Shown here: positions 1-14,300 of the stretch, piece by piece
Layout: each line of letters opens with the position of its first letter
How positions within the stretch are numbered: the first letter of the stretch is position 1
Source: Rugalucina vietnamica
Lineage: Eukaryota; Mollusca; Bivalvia; Lucinida; Lucinidae
Reading direction: 5' to 3'
NCBI GenBank assembly: GCA_964017185.1
Contig: OZ024875.1
Coordinates: forward strand, 32,993,456 to 33,057,455
Length of the DNA: 64,000 nucleotides
Made by a program: the position numbers and the translations under genes
The notes under the pieces: model-generated
Told to the model about the DNA's origin: nothing
Databases searched by the model: none
What the model saw: only the letters and a program-made list of their open reading frames with translations

Positions 1-27
1 AAAACTGTTTATTTATTACAAAATGGG

Positions 28-293
28 TTGTAGACAGCTAGAATATCCCATTTCGTAAAAAAAATATTTTTGTTACATTTTGGACCGACAGCGTCGACAG
101 CGACAAACTGCCCAAAATGTAACTGTTGTTACATTGTTACATTTTGGGTCGATAGGTACTCTATCAACCCAAAATGTATATAAAAAAAAAATGTTACATG
201 ATTGTTACATTTCTGGTCGTCGTTGTCGGCCCAAAATGTAACAAACTGCCCAAAATGTAACAATAGATACATTGTTACATTTCTGGTTGCAAC
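28..293. repeat. degenerate TGTTACATTTTGG tandem/foldback array
   Basis: Units of TGTTACATTTTGGGTCG and its reverse complement CCCAAAATGTAAC alternate five or more times with short spacers. Direct and inverted copies mix, so it can fold back. It sits just upstream of the first visible SHIPPO exon. Confidence 0.7.
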
Positions 294-386
294 AGGGGTA
301 TACTTTACACGGATATGTTTTCCTGGTAAATAATGTTTGCTTCTTGCGTCTGCGACACAATGAGAATTTTCTTTTATCTGTTTCAG

Positions 387-488
387 GATTCAGTTATCCC
401 GGTCCGGCGGACTATCTTCCGAAAATAGAGCTAGCAACGTCTGCCGCCCCGCACTATTCTATTGTAGGGCGACCGAAGAGAATCGATG
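387..488 (+). CDS. SHIPPO gene, first visible exon (exon 1 of those seen)
   Basis: Acceptor CTGTTTCAG ends at 386 and donor GTATGG starts at 489. It encodes FSYPGPADYLP and a following basic segment. It enters in phase 1, so at least one more coding exon lies upstream of the window or in the repetitive first 300 bases, where I see none. Confidence 0.85.
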
Positions 489-3400
489 GTATGGCTCCCT
501 TTAAAATCGAATTGCCGTTAGCGTAAACAAAGTTTACAAGTTTTCAGAATCCGAAATAAACCAAACACACAAACACGACACAAAAAAAAAAACATAATGC
601 GTCTGGAGTACAAACAAATCAGCACAGTTTGCGTCTGTTGATGTCGTAAAAATACGAACTGATGAGTCGGGAAAGAGGGAGAAAATGGACAATGAGGACA
701 CATCAAAAGCCTTGTTTCAAAAACATATTTATTTGATCAATTAATAAACATACATACATACATACATATTTACAGATATAAATACACAAACACTACAATA
801 GGATTTGAACGGAAGCTATAAACGCTTATTAAGTTCATCTCCCATGTCATTTATGATGATATTAGTAATGAAAGGTGCTGGTAAGTTTTGTGCCAAAGAA
901 AATCTGTGATGTGATTGAACTAATCGTAAAAGCCTGCTTTCCTGACAAAATCTCAGATTGTCGGTATTATTGTTTTATATTATGCTATTGGTGAAAACAG
1001 TTCAAAATGTATTATACTATTTCAGAAAAGCGGCATATACCGGGTCCTTTTGAATACAACTGTTCGGGAGACTCGGTATGGAAGAATAAAACTATTTCTA
1101 TGAAAGGGAGGCGAACTAAAGCACATACAGATGTTGAAGGTATTGTTAACTTAGTGATGATATTGTATTGGATCATTTGAACCTCTTGACAAAACAGCCC
1201 ACATATTTTTGTGAAGTACATGTATATGCCTCTCACATATTTTTGTGAACTATATGCCTCTCACATATTTTGTGAACTACATGCCTTTCACATATTTTTG
1301 GGAAGTATATGCCACCTCACATATTTTTTGAACTATATGACTCGCATATTTTTGTGAACTATATGCCTCTCACATATTTTTGTGAACTATATGTCTCTCA
1401 CATATTTTTGTGAACTATATGCCTCTACATATTTTGTGAACTATATGACTCTCGCATATTTTTTGAACTATATGACTCTCACATATTTATTTGTGAAGCT
1501 CTAGAGGTTTTGATTCGTCTTGAATCACACTTTTTAAAATAGCGATTGGTTAATTTAAAATCTTTTGGTCATTTATATTAATTGCAAATACTTGATCTAG
1601 ACTGGCTCCCGTCCTATATTCAATATTACCTTATCATACCATGTTTTATAACACCCACAAATATCTTTATGAGAATACTAGAAACCGTTCTTAAACTGCA
1701 TGTTATCAGGCACAAGGGTAGTCTTCTGTTGTTAACTTTGATCAAATGCTTATAGATCTGGCCCTGAGGTTATAAAGTTTTTTATGCTCAGCCCAGCTGA
1801 GCATAAAATTTATCATGCGCATAAATGTTAAAATGCCAACAATTGTTGGCATTTTAACATTCATGAGCAGGATAAGTTACAGGCTTTGGTGATCATACCT
1901 AAAATTTGAATTCATTTGGGCTATTTTTGTCATTTTTTTTTTTTTTGCTATTTTTGCTATTTTTGTCATTTGGGCTATTTTTGTCATTTTTGAGCAGTCT
2001 AAATTTCAAGCTCATCTGAGTTGAGCATGAAAAAAGTTTCATAACCTCGGGACCTGCTATGTCATCATTTACCTTTTTCAGCGGAAAAGTCAATAGGAGT
2101 ACTAGGGAAATACAAGGTGGAGTACAAGTCCATTGGTACCATGGGGCCGAAATATAAGATGGGCACTAAGGGTCACACAGTCAACTGGCCCATCTGTCAG
2201 CCTGTTGACTCGCATGGTAAGCGCTGAACTTAAACTTCTTCACTAATAGAGCATGGCTAATTACATGTATGTCCATAAAAATGATTGACAACGCCCGGTA
2301 ATAGAATAATGTCTGAATTCCGAATTGTGCGACCGTACAGAGACGCATACATTTGCGCTAAATACGCACGTACGTTATCCTCCCAATTTAGTAAATATTA
2401 CAATAATACCAATTTTCGATGCCTGGTGTATAAAGCATCCTTAAGCATAAAATTAGACATGTATGCATATATATCTGATACTTTACAGTTGACATGTATG
2501 CATATATATCTGAGTTTTGGAAAAACTATTCAAACTTCGCCAAACAACTCAGTCGCAATGGATTTTAATGTGTTTTAATCTTCTGAAAGAGCACGAGTAC
2601 ATGTCATCAATAATTAAACTATATTTTAGGGTTTCAGGCCCCAGGTCCCGACTACAGACCCAACTCAAGTTACTGGGGTCGAGGTCCTAAGAAATCATTC
2701 GGACAGAAACCAAAGGATATTTCAAAATCAGCAGATGCACCGGGTAGGTATCTATAAATTTTAGGACTCGTAAAATATTCTCATTTGCTAGTTTGGGCCA
2801 TAAAGCGAAACACTCGAAGAGATTTTGTTATCAGGCAAATATACTGACGTCAATAAAAAAAAACCCTCATCGAAAATGTTGCATAACTTGGCCAAAAGAT
2901 ATTTAAGAAATGAATTTCATTTTTCTGGTGTTCATGGAGCTATGAACCGCAGTGGGTCGTGTGCAAAGTGAACGAACCCCGAAGGGGTTCATGTAAGCTT
3001 TGCTAGCGACCCACTGCGGTTCATAGCTCCATGAACAACAGAAAAATTAAACTCATTGCTTATATTTACATTCATTTCTCTCTATCGCTTGTTGAAAAAT
3101 CACCAAGGCGGTCACATTTACAAGCAAACAAAGAATCTACAGATAGTGGGTGTTCAAACAGTGGAACGGCGTCGACGTTTACAACGTCCAATCAGATTGG
3201 CGAGATTCATGTTTTTGACGACAAGTTTGGATTACGTCACGTCACGTGACACAATGTTGTTCATGGAAGTATGAACACAGATGGACATCTAATGGTTCAT
3301 CTAAGGAGGTTTTAGAACAATGTAAATATTACAATATGAACGAAATTTGCATTTCCTTTATTTTTACGTTCTCTCTCATGGTATAGCATAAGCCGAATTT

Positions 3401-6400
3401 GGTTAAGATGTGCACTTTTCTCAAAACTTGCGTGGGTGCACCATTTTTAAAAATGCACCCTGACGTCATTATACAGACGTTTTGAAGTGAAAATTCTTGA
3501 AAGACGTGCAAAGTCGTTTTACAAACTTAAGTAACATAACTGGACTACGTGAAAATGAAATACTGAAAATAACATAGGGACTTTTCACAAGAAAAGAAAC
3601 AGACGGAACGAAAAAATGATATTGTTCAGTTTCTGGTGTTCGAAGCGAGTCCATAGTCTGGGACCATCGTTCGCTTCGATATAAGATTCCCTCTATCGAT
3701 ATTTCTAGCCGTAGCTCTTACGCAGACGCTACTGTAGCAAAATCTTTTTGAAGTCGACGTCTCTTATGCTTACGAATTCTACTGTTGATGATGATGAAAC
3801 GTTTCAGAAACGATGCCGTTATGCTCGGATGCACACCTTTAGTTAATTTTCATAACGTAGTCGCATTTTTTTAAGAAATGAATTTCATTTTTCTGGTGTT
3901 CATGGAGCTATGAACCGCAGTGGGTCGCGTGCAAAGTGAATGAACCCCGAAGGGGTTCATGTAAGCTTTGCTAGCGACCCACTGCGGTTCATAGCTCCAT
4001 GAAAAACAGAAAAAATTAAACTAAGGGGTTCATTCACTTTGCACGCGACCCACTGCGGTTCATAGCTCCATGAACACCAGAAAAATGAAATTCATTGCTT
4101 ATATTTACATTCATTTCTCTCTATCGCTTGTTGAAAAATCACCAAGGCGGTCACATTTACCAGCAAACAGAGAATCTACACACAGTGTGTGTTCAAACAG
4201 CGGAACGGCGTCGACGTTTACAACGTCCAATCAGATTGGCGAGATTCATGTTTTTGACGTCAAGTTTGGATTGCGTCACGTCGCGTGACACAATGTTGTT
4301 CATGGAAGTATGAACACAGATGAACATCTAATGGTTCATCTAAGGAGGTTTTAGAAAAATGTAAATATTTTTAAATGAATAGCCAAGAATGAGCCAACGG
4401 TATTCTGACGCGTATTTCACTAGACGCCAAATACACGTTATCCATAAGGACGTTCGTTTCAAGCTGAAAGCCAGGAGAAGTAACTAAAGAAACTATTCTG
4501 TGTTAAATAGCCATGCCAGGATAGCCTTTGAAAACCTTTTGGCCATTTGACGGCGATTACCATTTAAGCATTGATCATTAGCTGCAGTGACGTCAATAAC
4601 GCTAGAGAACGAATTCGGTTTTCAAAAATGTGTTTTAACAACATTTGGTCACGTATGGATATCCCACTCTATGGCCTCTGTGCTGGTATTACAGAGGAGA
4701 CGTTTAGTGATCGAAAGAAGCGATGCCTGATAGACCGGTTCATGAACAGAATAGGGATTTTGCGAGGGGTGTATGTTTTCAACAGCATGTCATTTTTCAG
4801 GCAGCTGTCTGAATAATTCCATTTCAACACTTCCGAATGCGTAAAAGCTTAGCAAAAGATATAACCATTTATTTAAAATAATTAAAGTTGTTTATCTTGG
4901 CAGTATGACGTGTCAAAGTTGACTGAGGCGTTTTTGTTCACGTTTTCATTGCTTTTGGGTTTCAAGGATGCGCTTATCAGTGTGTCCATCGACATATAAG
5001 TGTGAGTTCCTGATTTTTTACTTTTCAAAATTAGATCGGGCAAGTGGAAGTCCCAATTTTCAATCACTATTCAAATTGCGATTTGTTGAGTGGAAGACCC
5101 AATTTTAAAGGGAGTCCTGGATTTTCTATTCAAAATGCGATCAAGTGAATGGAGCCCATTATCTTTACTTTTCAAATTGAAACCCTATTTTTATATTTCA
5201 AAATGCGATCAGGCGAGTGGTAATACATATTTATACTATTCACAATGAACCTCTATTTTTACTTTTCAAAATTCGATCAGGTAAGTGGAAACCCCTATTT
5301 TTAGTTTCAAAATGAACCCTGTATTTATATACTTTTAAAAACAGAACCCTCTATTTTTAGTTTTCAAATTGAGCCCCTAGTTTTACTTTTCAAAACGCCA
5401 TCAGGTGACTAGAAACCCACGTGAAGCTGAAGAACTGCAGTTTGATAACCATGAACAATAGTTTATAGTTACTGCAAACGGGGAGCTTGCCATGCACATA
5501 GTCGACATCTCTGACAATCGGCTTAATAGGAATCATAGGCATGTTGCCGTCCTGATTATTTATGGACTTCGTCACGAGAAATTCTGTGGCTTGGATCCTA
5601 CCTGTCTTGCTTGCAAGATAAAATCACTCCTGCATGACAAACCTATTTTAGGTAACTTTAGGCGTGGAATTGTTTTCTATACAATGTGCACAATGCGACT
5701 AGATGGTATGGTGTAGCCTTATCCCCGCTTATGTGTGTTATATTTTCCATGCGTGCGGGTCAGTTACATTTTCAGCTTCACCCCCGCCCAGGCAGTTGCA
5801 TATGTACAATATTGTTATTTCATTAACAACTGACACTTAACAAATAAAACAAACAACAGAGCATGCAAATTAATCAATAAAATTTCAAGATATTTATTCT
5901 AAATTTTAAAATGTTATGAGGGTAAATAGATACCAAAGTATATCAATATCGTTGTAAAAAGCGAAATTGTTCGAGTTTATACAGTCCATTTCTTCTATTG
6001 TTTTATAAAATAGCATTATATATTGTCCTTTTCAACTGACATTGTAAAGCAAAGCCTAAACTGGAATTTAAACTTTTTGTTTTAGCATTTAAAAATCTTT
6101 CTTTTTTAATTCAAAGATGGATTTCTTGATAAAATGATCTTTAGCATTTGATCTGGTAAGTCATAACAATGATCTTGAATCTGTCAGAATTGCATGAATG
6201 TCATACACATTAAAAACTTTCATTCTTTCAGTGTATAATAAGATAAAATGATTGGGATCAGAAGATATCTTTTTTCACATTGTTCATAAAAAGTATCCAT
6301 GAAAATACCAGAATACTTTCTTGCACTAAGAACTGACAAATTTGTTCAGTGAAGCTCAAAGGTCACATAACACATTTAAGCGAAAATCACTCGACGTAAC

Positions 6401-6966
6401 TCGACTGGCGTACACTTGCGTTTCATTGCAAAAAAAAGCTTTGTTTGTTTGGTTAATTGCTTTACGTCCCTTTCAACAGATAACGTCCTGACATGACCAA
6501 TAAATCACACAAACAAAAACTGTTTTGTCGCAATTTAACCAAAGTCTACGTAGATTTTCGCTGATGTGGGACTTTGTCTTAAAGCTTAACAATAAACCAC
6601 AATCTTGATGATAAATATAACGAGAATTAGTTTTCAACAGCATCTTGTTTGATTTTATTTCTAACTTCAGGTCCAGCTGATTATGATGTCAACCACCAAA
6701 GACGTGGCCCCTCATATTCTTTTGGAATCAAGCTTCCAGAACCTGTTTCTGTACAATCTTGTAAGTAGTTCTTATATATCGCCATCAGACTTACAAAGAG
6801 GGCTTTTCTAAATCTCACCGGGATCTATGCTATGCTTCTTTCAGTAACTTGTTAGCACGCATATAAATGAGAAAGAGACCGGTGCATGTGGCATTGATAT
6901 ATGGCAACTGATATGCGTACATATTTTTGACTAGTGCTATTAAATGTAAAAATTGTAAGTCCACCC

Positions 6967-7017
<51 letters not shown>

Positions 7018-8329
7018 TTTGAAATTTGGAAATAAGCAATTTCAGAGAATTCATGTCCCCCGCCTTAATTGTTTATTAAAAAACGACTAAGATTTTAAAT
7101 TGCGAAAAAGAGTGGTACAAAATAATAAAAAGAGTGGTACAAAATAATTTGAAGATTATGTTGAATAAAAATAAAACCTGGGTTCCTTTAAGAGACGGGG
7201 GACAATAATAATGCCTTTATTTGATGTTTGGCTATTTTCAGACTATATTGATATTTTATTTAGTATTTACGATTTGTACATTACAGCTGTGAATAAGTTT
7301 AGCCCAGCGGCGAATACCTACGATATTGGGACCACGATCGGAAAGGCCCCGGCGATATCCATAAGTGGCAGAGAAAAAGAACCTGCTGAATGTAAGGCCA
7401 ATTAATTAATCCATTAATGACGAATGGATTCACCCATCATTGTCAGTTGGGTGAGTCCATTTTAATTTAAGGGACTTCAGATGTGATTTCAAACTTTTAT
7501 TTTATACTTTACAATGAAACCCAATGTATATCAAAACTTGATAAAATTGGTATTTTCATTGATATGAAATTTCACTGATATCAAATCTCACTGATATCAA
7601 AAGTCACTAGTGACTGATATCAGCCTATATCGTCACTGTAATGACGTCAGATTTTTTGGATTACTTCTGACGTTTCCATTTACTTGACGTCATTAAATGT
7701 GTCTCACTTCAGAAATTCAAACGCCTATAACTCCGTTATTTATGAACGAAAACATAAAGTGCGGGTATTCATTTTCTTAGTTAGAACATAAGGAACAATG
7801 TGGTACCAAAATTATTCGTGTTTTCAAAACTTTTTTGTTTTTGCATTTTCACCGCCTACCTTGTGCATTGGAAAATGCCTGCGGCATTGTATAAAATAAA
7901 AAGAAAATTTGCTTTTTTTCGGTGAATACCAAATATATTTCATCTCGTGAGTTGAAAAGTGACATAATAATTTTCACTCGTGCTGCGCACTCATGAAAAT
8001 TCTGATGTTTTCAACTCACTCGATGAAATATATTTGGTATTCACCTCAAAAAAGCAAATATCCTCTATCTATTCCATTTTTCGATGAAGTTCCTCTAAGC
8101 AAACAGAATAGCTCCGGATGGGAAGCCGCGTTCTGCGGCGTCACACCTGGGGCTATTCTGTTTGCCTATGCCCCACAAAAAGAACGCAGGGCTTTTATGA
8201 GTTACTGTATTCTATTGTACACAACAAACAAAGACACAGATTATCCATTCTATAGCTATCATATTCATATAAACCATATCATCTCAAAAGGCCTCCTATA
8301 ATATGAGACTGACTCACTGCACCAGATTC

Positions 8330-8372
<43 letters not shown>

Positions 8373-11300
8373 GCATTTTCGAATTTACTGGAAGACCAGT
8401 ATGACAATATTAATTCACAATATTTCATTACATAACAGGGAATTAATAAAATAATTTATTAGTTTATTAAAAAACCTTCAACTTATATTTCTGTAGGATG
8501 TCCTTCGTATTCCGCACTAATCGGCACTGCGTATATTTGACCACAGCATTTTCGATATATTTGCAAATTAAATGGTTCAATTAAAAAGAATACGATCAGA
8601 AGTATCACAGAGGCCTTCCATATTAATGGTTTCTTTTCCTTCCAGTTGACTTCTCACGTATGTTTTCTGTATGTGTTGTAGACCTATAGTCTTGTGTATA
8701 TGCAATTTGATTTGTACTGTCAACAGTATATTTTTCCTATAAACTATTTTCAATCAAAGATCATTGTCAGACTATATTAAGGATGACAAGTCTCTGATAT
8801 TTAGTGTATTTCAAAACGCAATGCACCAATACAGCACGACCACATATCTATTTTATTCCACATTTTCACATCTGTTGTATTGAATGACATTTCTAGATTC
8901 GGATCCATAGTTTTGAATAGTTTATGCCCAAACGTGAAACCTGATATGTATTTCACTTCGCCTTATCTTACTTCACCGTAAGTAACTTTTATCTATAATA
9001 CCATAACAAGCTTTCATACATTTTGTCTTTTACATTTTGTTCTCGTTCTTTTTAAAAGTGAGCCATTGTGTCCTATAAATTTGTAACTTAATGAGCATAC
9101 GGCTTTTAGAATATGTAAAAAGGTGCTGTATTCACCGCACCGATGTTGTTCGAAATATGAGGCAAAAATTTTATACCAGCTTTTCTTGTCTGGTGTGTAT
9201 TCACGTCACTCATGTAAATGTAACTATACTCATCAAAAGAAGTTTTGCACCATTTAGATTTTTTCATATTTTTAAGTGACATTTTAACTAACAAATTTTA
9301 AAGTTAGCTTTTTGAATTTGCACAGTCTGAAAGAGTTTGATAAAGTGTGTGATAAGACCAAAAATTGTTGCGGAAACGATTTTAGGAAAAATTGAAAATT
9401 CCAGTTTTCTGTAAATGCTGAAAATTGGAAAATCGAAAAAATTCCACAAAAAATGCCACAGCATCAAGAACACATTTTTGTTTCCAAATTTACACACAAG
9501 AGCTCCAAAGCTAATGATTAAGCCTAAAAACAATTTAAAAAATCTCAAAATTTTAGTAAAAATTCATTGTTTGACAAAATTGCAATTTTTGAGAAAAAAT
9601 GATAAATATCAATTTGGAAAAAAATGAGTAAAATCGAAATTCATTTCAATTTTTGATCACTATGAGATGATTGCCGCCTGTTTTCTTTCTGTTAAAGGCA
9701 ATCTCATGTCAAAGATGTTGCATGAGTACTTTTTTGACATGCAGCTTTGTAAAAATTCTGAATTTGGATGGGTTGAAAACCAGTACCTACAGTTAAACAT
9801 TAATGGGTGCTGCATGCTGTGTTTGAAAGAAAAACAACTCATTTTATTGGAGAGAAGAGTTACTAAGCTTCATCTGAGAATTTAAACAAAATCTCAAAAA
9901 TCGTTATTTTTGGTCAAAAATAGTGTTTTTGTCAAAAAAATTCAATTTTTAGTTTTTTGCTTTAAACGCTGGCTTTCAGCATCCCGAATGAGGATGTGAA
10001 ACGAATTCGGGTTTGGAAGCCCAGAAATAAAGATGTGGGCTTTTAGCTGCATCCCAAATTTTGGTGTTTTCAAAAACATGCATTTTTGCACATTTTTATT
10101 TAAACTTTTTAAGAAGAAATATTGATTTGTCATTCAGGAAGTCCAGCCCTTTAAGATAACATTAAGTTTTAAAAGTTTATTTGAAAAATATCTATACTAG
10201 ACATTATTTTAAAATGAGAAAAATATTAACTGGTGCAAAACTTCTTTTGATGAGTATATGTTGATAATCTTAAGTGCATTTTATCTAATCGCACGTTTTT
10301 ACGTTCTTTCCTCGTGTTTTTTTTTTTTTTTTTTTTTTTGTAATATTTCAAAACGTCTTTACTAATTATCTTTATTCAACCCATGTTTTTGGATTTTTCA
10401 TGATATTTTAGTAAATCTAAAGTAAGGCCACATGAAAATATTTAATTGCATACATTCTGACAGCTATACTATTTTTGGACAATATAAAGGAAAATTATGT
10501 CAACAGATTATGGACCATTTTGATTTAACTCTAATTTAATGTTTCTCATAACTAATAAATATTTTCGACATAAGCTAGACTGAAAACGTACCATCGCTTC
10601 ATTGTATTCTAATATATAATATAAGAAGTAAAAACTACCATAAGTTTTTTTTCCCTTTTTCATTTCCACCTCTTTTATCTTTCTCTTTCCTTACCTTCTT
10701 TCTTCTCTAGCTAAGAAAGGTCCCTGTCCAGCCACATATTATCCCGTCCGATCTACCTACAATAAGTACAAAGCAGCTTCACTCACGTACAAATGGTTCG
10801 AAGTCAACGGTAAGCTATTTGTTGTATATCATAACATTGTTTGTGGAGAGTTTTAACTTCCACTCCATCTGTAATTTATTCCTCAAAATTAGTCACGGAC
10901 AAATGGTAAATGAACTTTGCGTTCCTATACCTTTAGTATTGCATATTATGATTTCTGATTCACCCATTGATGTATCGTTTGCGGGGACAGCGAACATAAG
11001 ACAATGCATGCCGTTGGAGTGGAAGTTTTAAAATTTCTCCCTTTATTTCGAACTCGAATGGTCGAAATTGTATTAGGGCGTCTTCAAATGTCTTTTGTTT
11101 TCAACTTGGATAGCAGTATTCAAAACAACTACATTACTTTCAGAGCACGAATTCAGTATGGTGATAAAAGGGTGAAAAAGACGTCTTAATGAACTCTCTT
11201 TTCGAGTTCGAAAAGCCATGCAAAGCCATACCTTATTGTAAGAATTGAATTGTGAATGAAATTATTTTCCTTAGAATGGTGAAAAAGGAGACACCACGAT

Positions 11301-14300
11301 CGCACCGGATATATTCGAGATCGACTGGTAGCCTACAAAACCGATCCCCACGATCGCCGACTAGCGATGATGATATATCGCTACCCAGTCTACGCAGCAC
11401 TACACGCCTTCAGTCACGGAGCTCCGTTCGTGGCTTCAACAGGCTAAACGCCGGATCCCGACTGACGCTACCGGCAGAGTTTCAAACGCCGGGACCGGAT
11501 TATTACAATATCAAATCGACGATTGGGGAGCGCGGTGGGCCAGTATTCAAGGGTGACAGGAACCGAAGCTTTATACAAGCGAAATCATCCAATGCGACAT
11601 TCTTACTTCCTAGGCTAGTTAACGAAACCCCATCCCCCGGGCAATATGAAATCAAATCGACCATTGGGAAGGGTCATAGGTCCACGTTTGGTCATGCCCG
11701 TCGAGACGCTCGTTTTGCAGGAGACAGGACTAATAATGCTATTTTCTTGTTACAAAAATATGACGACCCTAGCCCCGCCCCGACTAAATATAACATGAAG
11801 TCTTCCATTGGATCAAAAAGCTTTCATCGTTTATCGCCAATATCCGGCCCATCTTTTGCAAAATCAGAGCGAAATGCTCGCTTCTCGGGAGAAAGGAATG
11901 CTCGATTCTTAGTTCCAAAGGCAATATCAACGAATCCTGGACCAACTTCTTATCAGACAGAACAATATGGTGAATTCGGGAAAAATGTAAAAGGGGCTGG
12001 ATTCGGACGCTCAAGGCGAACATCTAGATTCCCTGGGGACCATAAGGCGGTATTCTTACTAGCAGAACGTGTGGATCAATTTAAAAGACCAAGTTCGTTT
12101 ACCTCATTTAGGATGCCCTAGATTTTGTGAGTTGTTTTGTGTTTGTGCCAACATTTTGTTACGTTGACCAGTGCATTATCCATTTGTTGGTCCTAGAAAC
12201 TTATTTTCGTGGTATTTCTACCGCGAGCCGCACAAAGGAAACAATGCTAAAAGTACAGAACATGTATTTATGAAAGAAAAATGGAATTCCTAACCATTAT
12301 CAGACATGGTTTCGATCGGTCTACCAGAACACAGACGGGCATTTGGTATTTTGAAACATTCTTGACAATATAAATTTGATGTTACAGTGTCTGTGATTAT
12401 GTCCATTCAGAAATATTGGTGCGTCGGTTGATATGTGTGTCTGTTGATATTTGTACATGATTTTTGAATAATTATTATACAGTGGAATTTTCAGCCTTAT
12501 GAGAGTGAAATATCACACCTTATTAACCAGATTATTTTTGAAAATAACTAAGCGTTGTTTCTATTTCTCGTATGGACATGTTATTACCGCTAAGTTCAAG
12601 ATACTGGATTCGGACGGTAGAGTATGAAATGAGGTTCCATTGGGTTTCTACAAGCAATATAATTACTTTTTGCAGGACTAAGAAGCTCGTCTCTACTCCA
12701 TTATTTGAATCATCTTGTACCCAAAATATAAATAACAGAACATAAAAGTACATAGCACGATTAGGCTTGTCGGGAAGCTGCATGAATAGTGACTACTGAG
12801 ATTCGTGATGAATATCTTTTTCAGTTGTGTGTCAGATGAAAGCGTGAAAATAATGTAATATCCTTTCATTTTTCATAGTATTTTTTTTTCATCTAAAATA
12901 TTATCAAATGTTGATGGTTTATAAGTATTATAAGAAGAAAAGCGACAACCATATACCATGCTTACAATCTCAGCATTCGATTCAACCGTTCAATAGTTCC
13001 ATTACCCATTGGATGGTTGGAAGATGTTAATGGGTTGCGGGTTCTTGCGACTTCATTATCCCTTAAAAATCTGTTTCTAAGTATTATGAATTCGGATTAA
13101 AAAGATTAAAGAAATAAAAGGAAGAAATTCCGATTTTTAACTTTCACTGGATGATAAAAACGTTAGGCTGTCTGAATGGTTGTTAAGCCCGAAAGGTTTC
13201 TCAGAGACACTACAACATCAAATGCTTTCCATCATCCAGTGAAAGCTGCGCTTGAATTGCAAGACATATATTTACATTTTATATTTTCACTAAAGTATTA
13301 GATTTTTATTTCGCATCCAAAACGACAATTTTCTTCGCTTAATATCATGGCGATACGCGAACGACAACGTGCCAACATGAATAAACACATTCTTATGATG
13401 TCAGACGAGACCTCATCTAGATATCTCGTATTTGACGCTTTGAATCGTGTGATATAGCCAATTTTGACTTATGGTAGCACACAAAGAAGAAGATTATCCC
13501 TCATGAATTTCCCAGTACCAGCAGGTCTGCGACAATGGAATACAAAAGCACGGTTGCTGGCTAGTATTTGAAGAACATCAAGGGCGAAATTTTCTTTCAT
13601 TTGAGGCAGTTGCAAGTTAAATGTGAATATTAATATTTGAATGTAGGGGTTATCAGAAAGCAGAGAGGTGTACAGAAAACCGCTCATTATTGTGTGGTAC
13701 AAATTAAATACGACCACGAATTAACACACACGAGAGTGAACAGAAGCAGCAACGCTCGTTCACGTGAAAGTTAAATGTTTCTGTAGTAACTGAAAAATAT
13801 ATAAAAAAATCGAATTTAAGACACTAGTACAATGATAGCTCACCCCACATTTAAACCTCGTCCGAGAATTTATAAATGTCGTTGTCGCCAAGAATGTGTG
13901 TTCTTAAAAAAAGTTAACAACGTACTTTATTTGCCGTTTGTCCAGTCGCTCAATAGAATTCAATTCCATAGCCAGGTGTATGTTTGAATGTTTCCGAGAC
14001 TTTATAGTCGTTCTTACCTGCAAGAATGATACAAAAGATTACATCAAAATAATTTATTTAGCACTTAGTTTTTACCAATTTTTCCCATTATAAGACTATT
14101 AAAGCCCTCAACGACATCCGATAGTCTCGGTGACAGCCTGGACCCAGTTGTTCAAAATTAACGACATCGTTAGTTAACGATTCGTTAAAATTTCAAACAT
14201 GAATAATATAAATTCACTGTTATTTTTGTTGATAAAATATGAGAATCCTTTGATTCTCACATTTTATCAACAAAAAATAACAGTGTAATTGCTTATATGT

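Noticed and set aside
1197-1494. Regularly spaced repeats resembling a CRISPR array
   Set aside because: Head-to-tail minisatellite with no unique spacers, in an animal intron.
3031-4313. Pairs of similar ~72-codon ORFs at 3031-3274 and 4070-4313
   Set aside because: They lie in two copies of the same foldback repeat and overlap in two frames; no protein signature.
11252-11275. Upstream in-frame GTG start extending the nested SHIPPO ORF by eight residues
   Set aside because: GTG is a poor start in animals, and the segment overlaps a splice-acceptor-like TTTTCCTTAG; ATG at 11276 is the natural start.
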